Shown here: one piece after another, positions 47,301-62,300 of the stretch
Position numbering within the stretch: position 1 is the stretch's first letter
Layout of the letters: every line of letters starts with the position of its first letter
From: Cyclina sinensis
Taxonomy: Eukaryota > Mollusca > Bivalvia > Venerida > Veneridae
Assembly: GCA_012932295.1 (NCBI GenBank)
Contig: JAAONU010000011.1
Location: 46,564,352 to 46,628,351 of the forward strand
Direction: 5' to 3'
DNA: 64,000 bases
The notes under the pieces: generated by a model
What the model saw: the letters and a program-made list of their open reading frames with translations, nothing else
Told to the model about the DNA's origin: nothing
The model's database searches: none
Program-made: the position numbers and the translations under genes

Positions 47301-50300
47301 ACTCATATTTCATGTATGTCAATTTTTTCATAATTTCTGTTATGCATATTATAAGTATTTGTTCTATCTAAAGAAGTCTCTGTAATGCAACTTAAGGCCA
47401 TAGAATTTTTAATTCTGTTTTAAAAGAGTCACTAAAAAGGGTGTCTTTTTAAGAGAAACTTGTAGTTTGAAGTTTATATAAAGACTAAGTTTAGATTTAG
47501 TTATCATGGAGCTTAATCTGAGCTAAGCTAACTTATTGTCAACAGTTTATGGTTTAGCAGTTTTATATTTTGTGTCAATTATTTCAGTAAAAATGGAAGG
47601 TATACTGGTACATGTTTTGTGAAAATGTTGTGTGCACAAATAATTAAATGATTTATTTGTTACAGTATCTTCAATAATTTCATAACACTGTTAACTGCGT
47701 GGTATATTGATATGTATTGTAGATGTAAAATTTAGTAGAGGTTTGAAATTTAACATTGTAACTTTTACTTTTCAAGTATAGATGTTTCAGCAACAGAATA
47801 TGAGATCACCTGTTATTTTTTAGTTAAATAAGTTTTGTGTCAACAAACACTGGTGTTTTTTGTAATGTATTTATTGATAATTATATTTAATTTATGGAAA
47901 AGAAAAAGTAATGTCAGTCCATCATTCTGCTTTTTAGTATTTTGATATTGCACAAGTCAAATGAAATCAAGATTTTGTTATTTTATTGAATTGAGAGGTA
48001 CATGTAATAAGATTTATTTGTGTTGATGATGAAGTAAGTTTAAGAGGACTGAACCAGTAACATTCATTACTGGTTCCCCCATTCACAGCTCAGTTAACTA
48101 ATGTAAGCATGGCTTAAGAACTTTGCTTATAGACACACTTTATGCTCTGGTTAGGATTTGAACTTGGGATCTTCCCATGGAGAAGTGAATGCTGAAACCA
48201 CTGGGCTATTGAGTATTGGACATGTATATTTCTGTTTACAGAGAGGATGGATGGTGGGAGGCTGAAAATGAGAAGGGAGAAAAAGGCAATGTGCCCTCTA
48301 CATATCTTAAGGTTAGTGTTATAGTGTTCTGCTTACATTATACCATGGCTGCTGTTGTGGGTAGACTATTGACTACTGCTTAATTTTATAAGAGATTAGT
48401 TTAGGTAATTTTGTATAAAAAATCTTGGATCAAGATAAGCTGTTTCTTCTTTCAAAGATTTGAATAATGGGTTGGTATTGACTTAAACCTTTATTGACAG
48501 ATTTTCAATTTCATCAAAATAACATGTCAGTGTGAAATAACAATGCTAGAACAATTGCAAAAATTGGTATCATCTTAAGTAATTTCAAATGCTTGAGTAG
48601 TCAGTGTCTGTTTTGGCTTCTGGTCATGCCAAAATATACCCATTCTCAAACTGTCATTTCAGAAATCCTCTGACTTTTTCTTCCCTTTGCAGACAGTTTC
48701 TTAGCATTTTAACATTGCAGTTGAAAGACATATTTCTATTAAACTGTGTTATTCTTTCATTTCAGATGTACAATAAATATAAGGATGTACAACAGGCAGA
48801 AGGTAAGATATCTTTGTGTTCATGAAATGATATTATGATGGAAATAAGGCAGATGGTTTGCATTATATTCTGGTTTTGAACAGTCATATTTCATGTAAGT
48901 TTATTCAGATTTTTGTTAAAGGTCAAAGTAATCCTGAATATAAAAAAGTCAGTTAATGCAAATGTTTGTTCTAAGAAAATAATAACAATTTCTTTACTTA
49001 AATATATATTTATTGAGATAAATGCTTTAGTCCCATTGAGGATACCTGAATACACTAACGATCTCTTATGACTGACCTAGTCTGTGTCTCTGCCATAGAT
49101 GAAAGGAAACCATTATTTGCCCAGTCAATTTAGTAGTAGATGAAGATAGACATTTAGATTGGTTTATGGTCACTCAGTAACTAGGTTTTCTGATTATATT
49201 CAGATGCCATTTTCTTTAATTTATCTTTAGTTAAATTTTTTTTTTTTAACTTGATGATTTCAAGGTCAGTTTAGAAAGTTTTTATGGTGTGGTCAAAAAC
49301 AAGGTCATCTGATTCATTACAAGGAAAACCCAACATTATCACTGCATTCCTTTCACCTTTTTACACTGCATGCTGGTTAAATAAGAATATTTTAGCCTTT
49401 GTAATTAAAAGACCTGTTTACTTTGCAAAATATCCAAAGTTCTTGTTATTTGGTAGTAGAGTTGAAGTGATCAGTGTACTAAATAAAAAAGTGTCATGAG
49501 CCATGCAATATTTCATTGAAATAATTTTAAAATGGCTGTAACAAAAAACAAGATAACTAAGGCAGTAAGTTCATTATTTCACAATGAAAATTATTTAAGA
49601 AGAAGATGAAGAGGAGGAAGAAGAAGAAGAGGAGGGGGAGGGAGAGGGAGAGAAGAAGAGACCTAAGTTGAAAAGGCAGAGGAGGTAAGCATGTGGTCTC
49701 CTTCTATAACATCTGTTGAAATAAGTTTTTTGACTTCAGTTTAGAAGTGAAACTTATTCTTTACAAAAAATTATTTTGAACGAAAAAAAATATTTTGCCC
49801 AAAATGTGAGAAAACCTTTTCTTTCAACTTTTAACTTGTTTACTTTGATGAAGCAGTAGATTGTATTGAAATGATTTCAGTTCTCAAGTTGAATATTAAT
49901 CAATCATGATATAAATTTCAATCCTTCATTTTGCTTGAACCTTGTGGAGTGTTGTTGTTTTTTTAAAGTAGCACAGTAACTGTGCCAGATTTGAAACATT
50001 CATGATGTCATTAAAATCATGACGTCTTTTAAAAAAAAACACTGCAAGCATCTTTTGCAAATCTATAAAAACTTGCCAATAGAAGAACAGCAGAAAGTGT
50101 TTTCATGGCATGAAAGGAAAGGATTAATTGTTGATCTTGTTAAAGATTGTCTATAATTCATTTGTGAAATACAAAAGAAGTTATTTCTCTCAGTCACTTG
50201 TGAAAATGATATCTGTGATGCTTAACCTGTAGAATTCATCTTGATCTGACTCTGAAACAAACAGGTGTCCTCAGACTTGAATATTTAGATAGTTAGCATC

Positions 50301-53300
50301 AGCAGTACACTTGAAATAGTTTTGTTTGACAAAATTTAAAGATAGAATGTTTTAATTTCTGACTTGAATTTGACATGCATGGAGCTTGGAACTAATTAGT
50401 GTTTTTTCATCTTTTTGTTGCCAAGTTATATTATTTTAATCTAAAATTATTTTACCATGTCCATCTTTCTGTTGTTTAGTGATAAAGCTAAAAAGGTAAC
50501 TGGTCTGTGTAAAACAGATCCAAGTATGAAGTCTATTCACTTTACATATATATGAGTTCTCTCAAGTAACTGTTCTTTGCGTTGCTTCCAAAGTTTCAAA
50601 ATATTTATTTCGAGCAAATTATGCTCCCTTTAACTCATGCTGTAAAAATTGCATCATAAAATCTCTTTTCGTAATATTGTATATGTTTCCTTGTATTAAG
50701 TGTGATGTTTGCAGCTTCTGATATAAAGTTTTTCAGGCTAAATTATTTTGGAAATTCTTGAGAAACATTTTTTTAAGATTTTGAAACTTTGAAAGGTTTT
50801 TTTTCCTGATTTGTGTGCATTAGTAGAAGAAATATATCTTGGTGGAGTTACTGGTTGAGGGATTTCAATTTCTGTCTTGGAGCCTTGAAAAACTTGATAA
50901 CTGTCGGTACATGCTAATAAAACTTTTTAAACTCCCTTGAAGCTCCCTTGAAAACATTGAAGGGTATTTGATTTCATTTAGATGTCTAGGTCTGTTTGAT
51001 ATGTTTGTGTGTGCACAGCATTTTAAAAGCAATCTAGGCATTTGCCCTTGTGAATTTTCCAGAGCCTTAGTCAGGCTGGCATTAAGCAAAGTCACAAAGT
51101 ATATTAGACATTTTTATGTAACTTATACGAATTTCCAGTAGTTTCAAGTACAGATTGATAGAAAATATAAAGATTTCAGGTTGATTTGTCAACATTATAA
51201 ATAGAAGTAACAATAAGTAATTTGAACACTCAAGGGGCTTTACAGTTATGACTTCTTTAAAAGAAAAGAATGAAATTAATTGGTCCCTATATCCTTCAGC
51301 TAACTCCACTGAAATATATTTTCACCTACTAAACTAGTTTTAACAACATTTTGCATTTTGTTTATTTTTAATTCCTTCCTGTTCTTGATTGTGAAATGAT
51401 TTTTTTTTCATATTTTCCTTCACATCCCTGCATGTTTTTTTGATGTTTCAAGTTACTGTTTCTCTGTCTTTATTTGCCATTCATTTAGGCCATTTCAATG
51501 AAACTTCATAGAACAGAAGTCCCATTCACTCAGATGTAAATGTCAATTAACTACCCATTGCTTAGTATCAGTACTGGAGATTGTTTTATGAAATTTAACA
51601 GCAGGATTTGTTTCTTTCTCCAGGACAGTGCTTGAGTCCAATAAAGGGTAGGATTTCTTTGGTTTTCATATTTAAAGACAAACCTTGATTCATTTCACAC
51701 TGTTTTGATGGAAACCTGAAATAGGGCTCAGTTACAAAAAAAGTGCAAGAACAACAACAACCATAATACTTACTACTTTAACCAATTTAAGACTCCCTTT
51801 CCTGTCTGCCAATTTCTGTCAGATGTTCCTCTCTTCTTTCTTCTTAAATTCTGCATAAACAGGTAAGTTTCTGAAGAAAAAAAACTCATTCTAAAGGGAA
51901 GTAATTTGATTTAGCTTCATAATTTTTTCTACTATTTAGTAAGTTTGGTTTTTGTTGATTTTTGTTCCATGCTAACAGTGGAAAAGAACTATGGGGCAGT
52001 GTTAAGAAGGCTGTACATGAGGTATGTAAATCTGTTAAATATTGTTCTGTGGTTTTTAGATGTAAATAATTTGAGCTTGCTTTTATAACAGAAATGTTTA
52101 GATAATTAGATATGATGGCAGTCAATTTTTTAAAACACAAAGATGTACTGGGTATAACCAGGGTCTTTTGAAGATTATTTTTCTTGTGCATTTTAAAACG
52201 TGATGTACTGGGCATTTTTTTTATGTCTCCTAAGGGAGGCATATAGTTTTTGAACTGTCCATCCGTCTGTCAGTACGTCCATAAACTTTAACATTGGCCA
52301 TAACCTCCTTATTAGTAAGTGGATTTACTTCATACCTGGACACAACACCCTGATGGACAAGACCTTCCCACTGACCTGTATTTGTTTGACCTTGACCCCT
52401 GAATGATCTTCACATTGAAGATTCAATTGTTCAAAAACTTTAACATTAGCCATAACTTCTTTATAAGTAAGTGGATTTACTTCATACTTTGACACAACAC
52501 CCCTTTGGACAGGACCTTCCCAGTGATTTGTATTTATTTGACCTTGACCCCTGAATGACCTTTACCCTGAAGATCCAATTGTCCAAAAACTTTTAACAGT
52601 GGCCTTAACCTCCTTATTACAAAATCCAATTTACTTTATACTTGGACACAGCACCCCTTTGGACAAGATCTTCCCATTGACTATATTTATTTGACCTTGA
52701 CCCTTGAATGACTGGTCCTCAGCATAAAGTCAAAGCACCACTTTGGGGGCATTGTCATCTTACAGTGACAGTTCTTGTTTCCTCTAGAAGAGTCTTTCAG
52801 TATTTTCGGGTGGGTCACAAATGATATTTACAATTATTATTATTTTGTAGAATATAGCTGTGTCCTTTAGTACAACCTATATAACTTACTGTTCCTTTTA
52901 GTTTGTGTTTAACTTTATACTAATGTAGTATCTCTTAAGTTTAGAAGTTTAAAAAAAAGACATTTTTATTAACTGTAAGATTAACTATTTTTGAATTTAT
53001 TTATTTGTTGTTAATACTGTTTTATCTGTAATTTTCAAACATGAACAGACAAGCAAGGTAATGGGTCTGTGGGTAAAACATTTTACTGTAGACCAGTCTC
53101 AGATTTATGCATTCTGATTGGTGGTGTTTTAAAAATTTTGCAACCAGACTGGTTTGTGAGGAGGTTAGCAGAAAGTGAAGCAGAAACCTTAATTTGGAAT
53201 TGTACTTTTGAACTTGGACCTAACAGTAGCACATTGTGTGGTTGTCTGCCATTACCAAGGTTTTAAAATAATGATATGGGTTGGGAAAATTAGGGCACTT

Positions 53301-56300
53301 GAGGAGTGGCACAAGATCAAAAAGATTTACATTTGATCTTCAGTGTGAGTGATTGACATGGTTTTTGCACACATTCATTTCAGCATATGAACATGCTTTG
53401 AAATCGTACACCTTTTGCCATAAAGTCATCTTTGTCTGTCACCATTAAAAATTGATGTTTTTAGTTTACCTAAAATTATGTTTTTTGCTTGTTTTCATAT
53501 TTATTTCACTTTTAAGTCTTTATCCTGCTAGTAAGGGTATGTAGAATCATTGCTGAAATTTTAGGTATAGTCTTGACTTGATAAGAACAAGATTGAATAT
53601 CAAAAGCTATATTTTACCTTTGTGATTGAACAGGAAGGGAAGGTGCAGTATAAAGCATTAACATCTTTAAACTACATTGTATTAAACACTGGCACTCAAA
53701 TCAGATAACTCTCACTTTTCTCTGTTGTCTGTTTAAAAAAAAAACCCATTTAATTAATTCTTACAGTCTTCTACTTTTTTTTGCCAGACATCAGAAGTCC
53801 TGTTTATTTTATACCTGACTGTACAACATGGTCTGTGCTGTTTAACACAAAAAAATATCTTGTTCATTTATATCATAATGGCATTTGACTTGCCACTGAC
53901 AAGCTTAAGAGGTTTTCTTCCTGTTTCAAGGAGAATATTTTCTATAATTCAGTCTTGCCTCCTGGGCAACCTTTTTACTTGGGTGGTGAATTCATTCAGA
54001 ATATAGATCAAAATTAATCAGATGATGTGGGGAAAAAAGCTTATCAAGTCACATAGGTTGCATTATTAAAATTTTGACTTTGTACAAATGTGATTTTAAA
54101 ATATCTTCTTCAAAATTACAACTTGGTAAGAATCTTCATGCAGTAGTTTTGAACTATATTTGCACGTTTGCAGTTGTTTTACATGTATAATGTTATACCT
54201 GCCATATTCTTCTCACTTCACATTAACATGCCAATGTAATCATCTGGGTAGATAAGTGCATATTGTGAACTGTTTTGATAAAGGAGTTATATTTTTTAGG
54301 TGCTTTTGATTTTGAATGTGTTTTTATTTTGTATTGTTTGATATAAACGATGCCAGAGGGGATTTACTAATCGATGTAGATTTCCACTATTAAATCACAA
54401 TTAGCAACAATTTATATAATATTGATTCTCCAGTCTCCTTGTAGCAGTTTATTGAAGACATTTATCATGCTTAAGGCAACACATGGTGACTTGAATTAAT
54501 AGCTGAACAGTTGCTATATCCTAACAGTTTTGCCAAGTTCTGACTGAAGATCTTTTGAATCAAAGCGATAATGTGTTTCTGGAAGAAAGTGATTAATTCT
54601 TTGCTGTTGTTCACCATTTTCAATTGTGATTTGAATATATCTAACTTCATAATTAGTTGCTTGAATTTATGCAGTTTTCTTTGGGTGTAGTATTGAACTT
54701 ATAAACATGGAGTCTTTAGTGAAAATCCAAATTCCGTTCTTCCTAATTTGAGTTTTTTTTTTATCAAATAGAATATATGGAAGAGCCATAAAAAGAATTG
54801 CTTTCTAAGAATTTTAGACACTAAATGGTGTGAAATGGAGGACTAGATCTTTTATTTTTGATTAATTCTCTGGTTATGTTTGTAGACAAGTGTGACAGAT
54901 GTGTTGCATGCTCTGGGTGCTGTGCCATCAGGTTTCAGGACTTCAACACTCGCTCATAAGTTTAACACAGGTAACTACTATAGTTATACTATACTGTAGT
55001 TGATAAACTGATAAAATTGGTTCAGAACTAGACCTGAAGCAAAAAAGATACAGCTGTAAAACTTGCCCTGATTCAGTTTATTAAAACTAAATTTCAAAAA
55101 AAAGGTTTACTTTCTATGCATAAGATGTATTTATAATAAGTCAGTTGTGGTTTTTGTTTTCAGAGAATGCATACCAGATGAAGAACTACCTGGCCCCTAA
55201 ACTTAGCAATTCTAACTTCTCCTACAGGGACCTCATGTTTGACCCCAGTGAAAATAAGGTAACTCTTGCTATCTTTATTCTTTTAAAGTGACAGTTACAC
55301 TTCGGCTACCTGTACCAATTTGGAAAAACTGATTGGAAGTTGTGTTGTGAATGGTAACATACTCTTGTTCTTAAATCATAATTACTGTGACGTTTCATTT
55401 GCTGATACTGTTGAACTATGTGGACAAAAGTAGATGGTTACCTAGATTGATTAGTTGTTGGTGGCAGGCAGCTGGTTCATGATTTTTCACTATGTTTATT
55501 TCAGAGATAATATGTTTTAAGTCGTCATTTGATTTGGTGACACAATGTCAGTTCAACACAGATTTTACTCTTAGTGAGATGCGATCAACTTTTTAATTAA
55601 GTATACAATCTGAAAGGCAAATTTGTTTCTTTGAATGCATACAACTGCCATTGGTTAGAAATATTATTAATTAACCTTTTGTTCACTAGATACGTGCAAA
55701 AATAGTGAGAGAACAGAGGATTATAACATTGGTGAACTGCAGGCAGATTCCTGTACCTGGTGCAGGTAAGTACCTGGAAAAGGATAACCTATAACAAACA
55801 TATACTGAAATTCATATCTAATGATTGATTTAAATGGCAATGATTTGCCTTCTTGTTTGTCAAAAACCTAAGTATTTTATCATTACTGGCTGTCATAAAT
55901 CACATGTCCATTTTAAGTCGTCTAAATAGTGAATAGACCTCAAAAGTGAGTATTTTTTCTAAGTTAAGTTTTTAAGTTTAAGACTTTTATTCCTTCAGAT
56001 GTTTGGTATTCCTGTGATTTTGAAATAGTCTTTACTTTCCTAATTTTACGAAGGAGGAGTTTCTTCATTTTATCTATGAAGTGTGCAGAAAATGTTTCAA
56101 AAAAACATTTAAAAAGAACGATAATTCCATAATTTGTGAATAAAAAACCAGTCATATAAACACATGTAGTAATTGTTATACCAAATATTTTTGTTTTCAG
56201 GAATTGAAGTAAAAAACAGACATGTTAGAATGTGCTTATTTGATGGTCAAAATGTGAGTATTTGTAACAATCTCATGTTCAGAATTTTTAAGTTTAATGC

Positions 56301-59300
56301 AAAGTTGCTTGTATTTACGTAATTTTGGTTCAGTTCTTACTCAGAATGGAATAAAAAGTCATTAGAATCATGTACCAGTATGCAGCAGTTAATGCTACTG
56401 TCTTGGTGAGACCATTGTAGTAGGTTGAATATTGAAGGTCAAGGTATTCTCTGAGTATGGGTCAGAGGTCATGGGTTGAGGCTCTGGTTTTAGTCTGACT
56501 CAAAGAATAGGAGATTCTGTTTGATAGTGCTTAAACACAACAAAAACAGCAGTATATTGAAAATATCTAAACTGAACTTTGCCTGACAGAATGATAGTAC
56601 AAGACATCTTACACCTAAAAGAAAAAAATGAAAAGATAAATACAATGTAAAAGTGTAGAAAAATAGTATTTGCCTATTAATGTTGGGTTGACATTTTTTC
56701 TAACTCTTAGAAACACTTACTCTCTTTCCTCCTAAACACTACTTAAAGTGATATTTCTCATACTGTTTGATTATCAACTTTATGTTGTAGGTACTGAGTA
56801 ACATCCATACAGTTAAAGTGACATCAGTTGATAGAGAGCAGAGGACATGGTCATTCTCCACAAGGGTGAGTGTTGCATTTTAGAACACCATTTTGCTAAT
56901 TAATCCCCTTCTGTCCATCCTTAACACTTTCGTGTCCACTCTATAACTTTCAAACTGCTGAAAAGTTTTTGAAATAACTTGGCACAAGTGATCACTATTA
57001 TGAGACGATGTGCAGAGCACAATTATTGGATTGCTACCCCCAAGGTCACACTTAAAGGCCAAGTGTTAAAAGTCTACATTTCGTGTCTGCTCCATAACTT
57101 TTAAACCACTGAAAATTATTTGAAATAACTTGGCACAAGTGATCACCATTATGAGACAATGTGCAGAGAACAATAATTGGGTTGCTACCCCTAAGGTCAA
57201 GGTCACACTTAAAGGTCAAGTGTTAAAAGTCTACATTTCGTGTCCGCTCCATAACTTTTAAACCACTGAAATTTTTTTTAAATAACTTGGCACAAGTGAT
57301 CACCATTATAAGACGGTGTGCAGAGCACAAAATTGGGTTGCTACTCACAAGGTCAAGGTCACAGTTAAAGGTTAAATATCGACATTTCACATCTGCTCTA
57401 TAACTTACTAACTTGGCTTTTGAAAAGTTTTTTAATTACTTTGCACAAATGATCACCACTATGACACGATGTGCAGAACCCAATATCCAGATTGCTACCC
57501 CCAAGGTCAAGGTTAAATGTTCTCCATAACTTTTTGACTTTATGGAAGATTTTAAATAACTTGGCACAAACAATTACTATCATGAAACTATGTGCTTATA
57601 ATATGCATGGCACAACATCAAGGTCATGGTTGGTTAATGGTCAAGAAGTACACATTCATGTCCGCTGCAGAAGGGGATTTAGCTGTCCTTCAGACCGCCT
57701 TGTAGGCATTTGTCAGCTCTAACAGTATTCCTAAATAAATAAGATCATTGGATTTTCTGATAATGTCTTATGATTGACTTGAATATCATCCAGTTAGATC
57801 ATTTAAATCTGTTAAAACAAGTTCTACCCAATGAAAACTACGTGTCGATTTCTTCATGTGAAATTTTATTCCTGAACATTCTTTGCTTGCTTAAGTCCAG
57901 CAATTTTCATGAAATTTTCTTGTTTACTTTTAAGCAATTGGTTAATTATTTGATAGTTTTTTGTCAATAAGTAGTTTAGTTGTCAGAAAATTTCATGTCT
58001 CAGTAAATTGATATTGTTGTTAGATAGTATATTTGTTCTGTTAAGTGGATTAAGTTTGTATCGTTTTTTTTTAAAGTAAGTAGTTTGCAGAACATGGTTA
58101 TCTTAGCTGTGGAAAATCTTTTAATTTGTTAATTAACCTTTGTTTATGTTACTGTGCCATAAAAATTGTACATTGACTAGAACGTTGAAAATTGTGCGAG
58201 AGATAGTAGAAAATTGTGAAATTATTGGAAGGTGGGCAAGAAGTTGAGTTTTAAGAAAGCAGAAAATTGTTTGATAATATGGTGAGGGATGGAAATCTTA
58301 AGGCAGCAAACATTGTCAGATATTGTGGTAGGAATTTGTTAATAAAGCTTGCAAGTTTAACATGATATGATCTGATTGTAAAAAGTTTTACAATCAGGTT
58401 GTCGAGTACGTGAAATAAGATGTTTGTTGTCTTTCTTGTCACTTGATAACATGGTTAATTATAAAGTTTAAGAAAGAACTACCATATTATTAGAGTATAT
58501 TCAAATGTTTAAAAAAAAATCCTATCTGCTTCTTTATTTCTTGACACTTAGAACTATATTGCATTCACTCTTCAATATGTACACAAAGACTTTTAGATTG
58601 TATACTGTTTCATTCTGTGATTAACAGCTAAAGTTATATTGACAGGCGTCTGAGTGCTTACCTTCAACAGTGGTGAGGGATTTGTGTAGTTTTAAATGTT
58701 AAAACTTTATAATTAACAAACTGTAGAATGGTTGTGCAAAAAAGTAATGTTAAATTTAACTGTTTGAAAATTACACCTGTTTTGAGTATTTTACTTATAT
58801 GATGTTTTCAATAATATCTGTAATTATAAAGTAGTTTGATTATGGTGTCAGAAACTGTTGTTGGCATAGATTGAAAATTTGGTTCATGATTTTTCTATGC
58901 AGACTATGAGTGGTTTAAATATTTAGATAATTCTAGTTCTTTCACAGCAAATGGCACAGAAAGGACCAAAGAATGTTTTGGTTTGCAGTGTAATTTTGTT
59001 GTAGCAGGATTCATTTGATTTTGTGTCAGCTTGATGTAATAATAATGATAAATGATTCAAAAATACATTTTTTCAGCATTTACAAAAAAACAAATATCCA
59101 AAGAGTTTACCAAGAGCTGTGTACAAAATATTGAAATAATTGGGTTATTCTTGCAAGTTTTAGAATAGACTTTTTTGATAGATATTTCTTTGTGCAATTG
59201 TGTTGACCTGTAAGATGTTGTAAGATGTGTGACTTTAAGTTTGTGCCGCCATATAAGAACTGAAGTTACACGTTTGGAGCCTTTCTGTTGACAAGTCTGC

Positions 59301-62300
59301 TCATCTATAGTTCTAGAAATTGAAGTTTTAATTCTGGTCCAGAGAAGATGATTGGATATTGTTTCATTCAGTGATAGTGAATTGTGACATTTGTGTTTGC
59401 TCCATAAATTGGGAAATAAAGCAAATACATAAATTGTTTAAATGTTTGTGCTACACAGTCATAAACAAACTCTACTTCTGAAGTGAAATAACTTAGAAAC
59501 TGATCTACCAAACATGTGTAATGACAGTGAAATTGATGAACAAATCTGTTTATATTCACAGGTATCAGACTTTATGGACACATACCAGCATGGTGAGGTG
59601 TTCTTTAGAACAAGTACAATTGTACCTAACATTGGTGAGTTTCTTTATTGTTTACTAATCAGGTAGAGCTGCTCTGCTATTAAATTGTCATGTGGTATGG
59701 CTCTTGCATTCACTGCACTTGATCCACCTTACATGTAGTAACCCTACATGTAGTACTTGTTATATAGAATTATTAGGTTTTTGGCAGGGTATACAGTTTT
59801 GTATATCTTGTTTGAATTGATAACACCCAAACGTCCAGGGGAGGGTTCATATCACTTGAAACAATAGCAAGATGTATACAATAACAACATTTAATTGGCC
59901 ATTTGATGTCATCTCTTGGCCATTTGATGTCATCTCTTGGCCATTTGATGTCATCTCTTGGCCATTTGATGTCATCTCTTCACTAATACACTAAGCACAA
60001 AATTTATCCCCTTAACACTTTTTTATGTCGTTGCAAAATGCAAAAAAAAAATAAAGGAAAATTAATACCAGCTGACATTCTTGCCTCTTGTCATTGGTCT
60101 GAATTTTTTTTATTTTTAACTTAATACATCATACATAAGATTATGTCTTGTCTGATTTTCAGGCATTCTGTTTGAAATGTGTGCTTCCTATGAAAGGACA
60201 GTAAGTATGCATTTTGTTTATACAAACTTAATCAATGTAGCCTCAAAGAAAGCTTAACTCTGATGAACTCTTGATACACAGGGACAACTCAGTACTGGTG
60301 ACTGAGAAGTCAGAACAGCAGTCATGTTATCACTAGGACTCTGACCTGCCAACCACTTACAGGGATGGAGCTAACTACAAGTTTAACTGTGCAGATTACA
60401 CTTTTTCTGTGAAAAAGAAGTGTGACAAAGATGCATGTCTTATGTATAGATACTACACTGTTGCACTGTGAGAAGTCAGAACTGACTTGAATCTGTAAAC
60501 TGTTGCTGTCAGTCAGATCCTCTGTTGACTGTTTCCAGTCACTATTCTGAATATGTTATTAAAGAATTAAAATAAAAACAGTTATATAAAATCTATAATG
60601 ATCACATTTTGTGTAAGGTTTAGTGTCTTGTTTTTTGCTTAAAATAATTCCGCATTTTTTCTGACTTTCAGAAAACGAAAGAGAAGGGAGAGTTTAGCTG
60701 TGGCTGGGCCCACTTACCACTGGAAGATCCAACCACAGGCCAGCCTGTTCTAAACAAGTAAGTTTGAAAACCAAGATGTAGAAATATCTCATACCCCCAC
60801 GTAATATTTTATCTCTTGATAGTTAAGGTTTAGTTTCCAGATATATTATTGAATAATATTGCAGAATATGTGACTGTACAGTATGTGGTCTACCTGTCTG
60901 ATAAAGTTTAACAATACTGAAAGTTTTGGTTAACAGAACAAGTCAAAAGTGTTTTGAGGCATTTCAGATAGATATGTACTGTTATAACTCTATTTCTGTT
61001 TAACTATAGCCCCTTCAAAGTATAAACATTGTAACATTTTTCCATTCTACAATATCCTCAAATTTCTCACAGGTATAGGTAGTTAGTAGGTAATAGGCAT
61101 TAGGCTTTTAATTTTGGACAGGATTTTTTTTTTGCCACTGTGAGGTTTATAGAAAGTCTCTATGCTTTTGATGCTATTGTAAAGGTGCTGATCCCTTGTT
61201 TTTCCTTTTCAGATCTTATGACATGTATATGAATGGAGGTACCCCATATGAGAAAGGTGTAGAAGTGGATCCTAGCATTAGTCGAAGAAGTAAGTCAACT
61301 GTTATAATAACTGTATCTGCTAAATTCTAAGTATTCTTTTGTTATGAAGAAAGACACCAGGTATATCGTTAAAAATATCACAGGTGTAAGTATGAAACTG
61401 CTTAGATTCCTTTTTGTATGTTTTTTTAAAAAGATTTTTAGATGATTTGAAGTTTAATTTTTAGACATAGACAAATAGCATGCTGTTGATTGATCTTATT
61501 TAATGTAAATCACGGTTAAACTTACCGTACTTTATGTATATTGAGGTTAAACATTTTAATTTGTTTTATAAGGTGGCAGTGAGTATTTTTATACCATTCA
61601 GGTAAAATTTGATTCACTTTTGCTGGTGGCGTTTCTTGTGTATGAAATTACATGAACATATAAGACCAAAAATGGTTTGGTGTTTGTGTTTTTTCTCCTT
61701 AAGGCCTTTACACTTACTACCATGGTTGTCATAGGTGACAAATAAAAACATCCTTAATTGTAATATTCTCATCTGGTGCACTCTATTTTTAGTTGACCTG
61801 GCATGAAGTGACAGGGTGAGGTTTTAGTATGCTAATTTGTTCGGCATCCATTGTATATCCGTCGGGCATCTGTTTAAATTTTGCTTGTTAACACTCTAGA
61901 GGCTACAACTTTAATTGTATCTTAATGAAACTTTATCAGAATGTTAGCCTCAGTAAAATCTCAGACAAGTTTGAAACTGTGTAACTTGGGGTCAAAAACT
62001 AGGTCACTGGGTCAGAAAATTTAAAAAAAAATTTTTCTTTGTATAAACCAAATTTTTGACCAGATCTTCCTGAAACTTGGCTTGAATATTCATCTAAATA
62101 AATCCTTGGAGCAGTGCAAAATCTGGGTCATGTTGGTAAACTAGGTCACTGGGTATAATCAAAGGAAAAACTTGTTAATGCTCTAGAGGTCACAATTTTT
62201 GACTTGTGGTTAGAATATTTGCCTTGATGAATTCTTGAATGATTTTAAAACTTGGTTACATGGGATCAAAAACTAGGCCACCAGGACAAATCATTAGAAA

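Noticed and set aside
51619..51649. Possible NPHP1 exon after TTTCTTTCTCCAG
   Set aside because: Gives a stop (GAC AGT GCT TGA) in the only phase that would follow the microexon, and a wrong frame otherwise.
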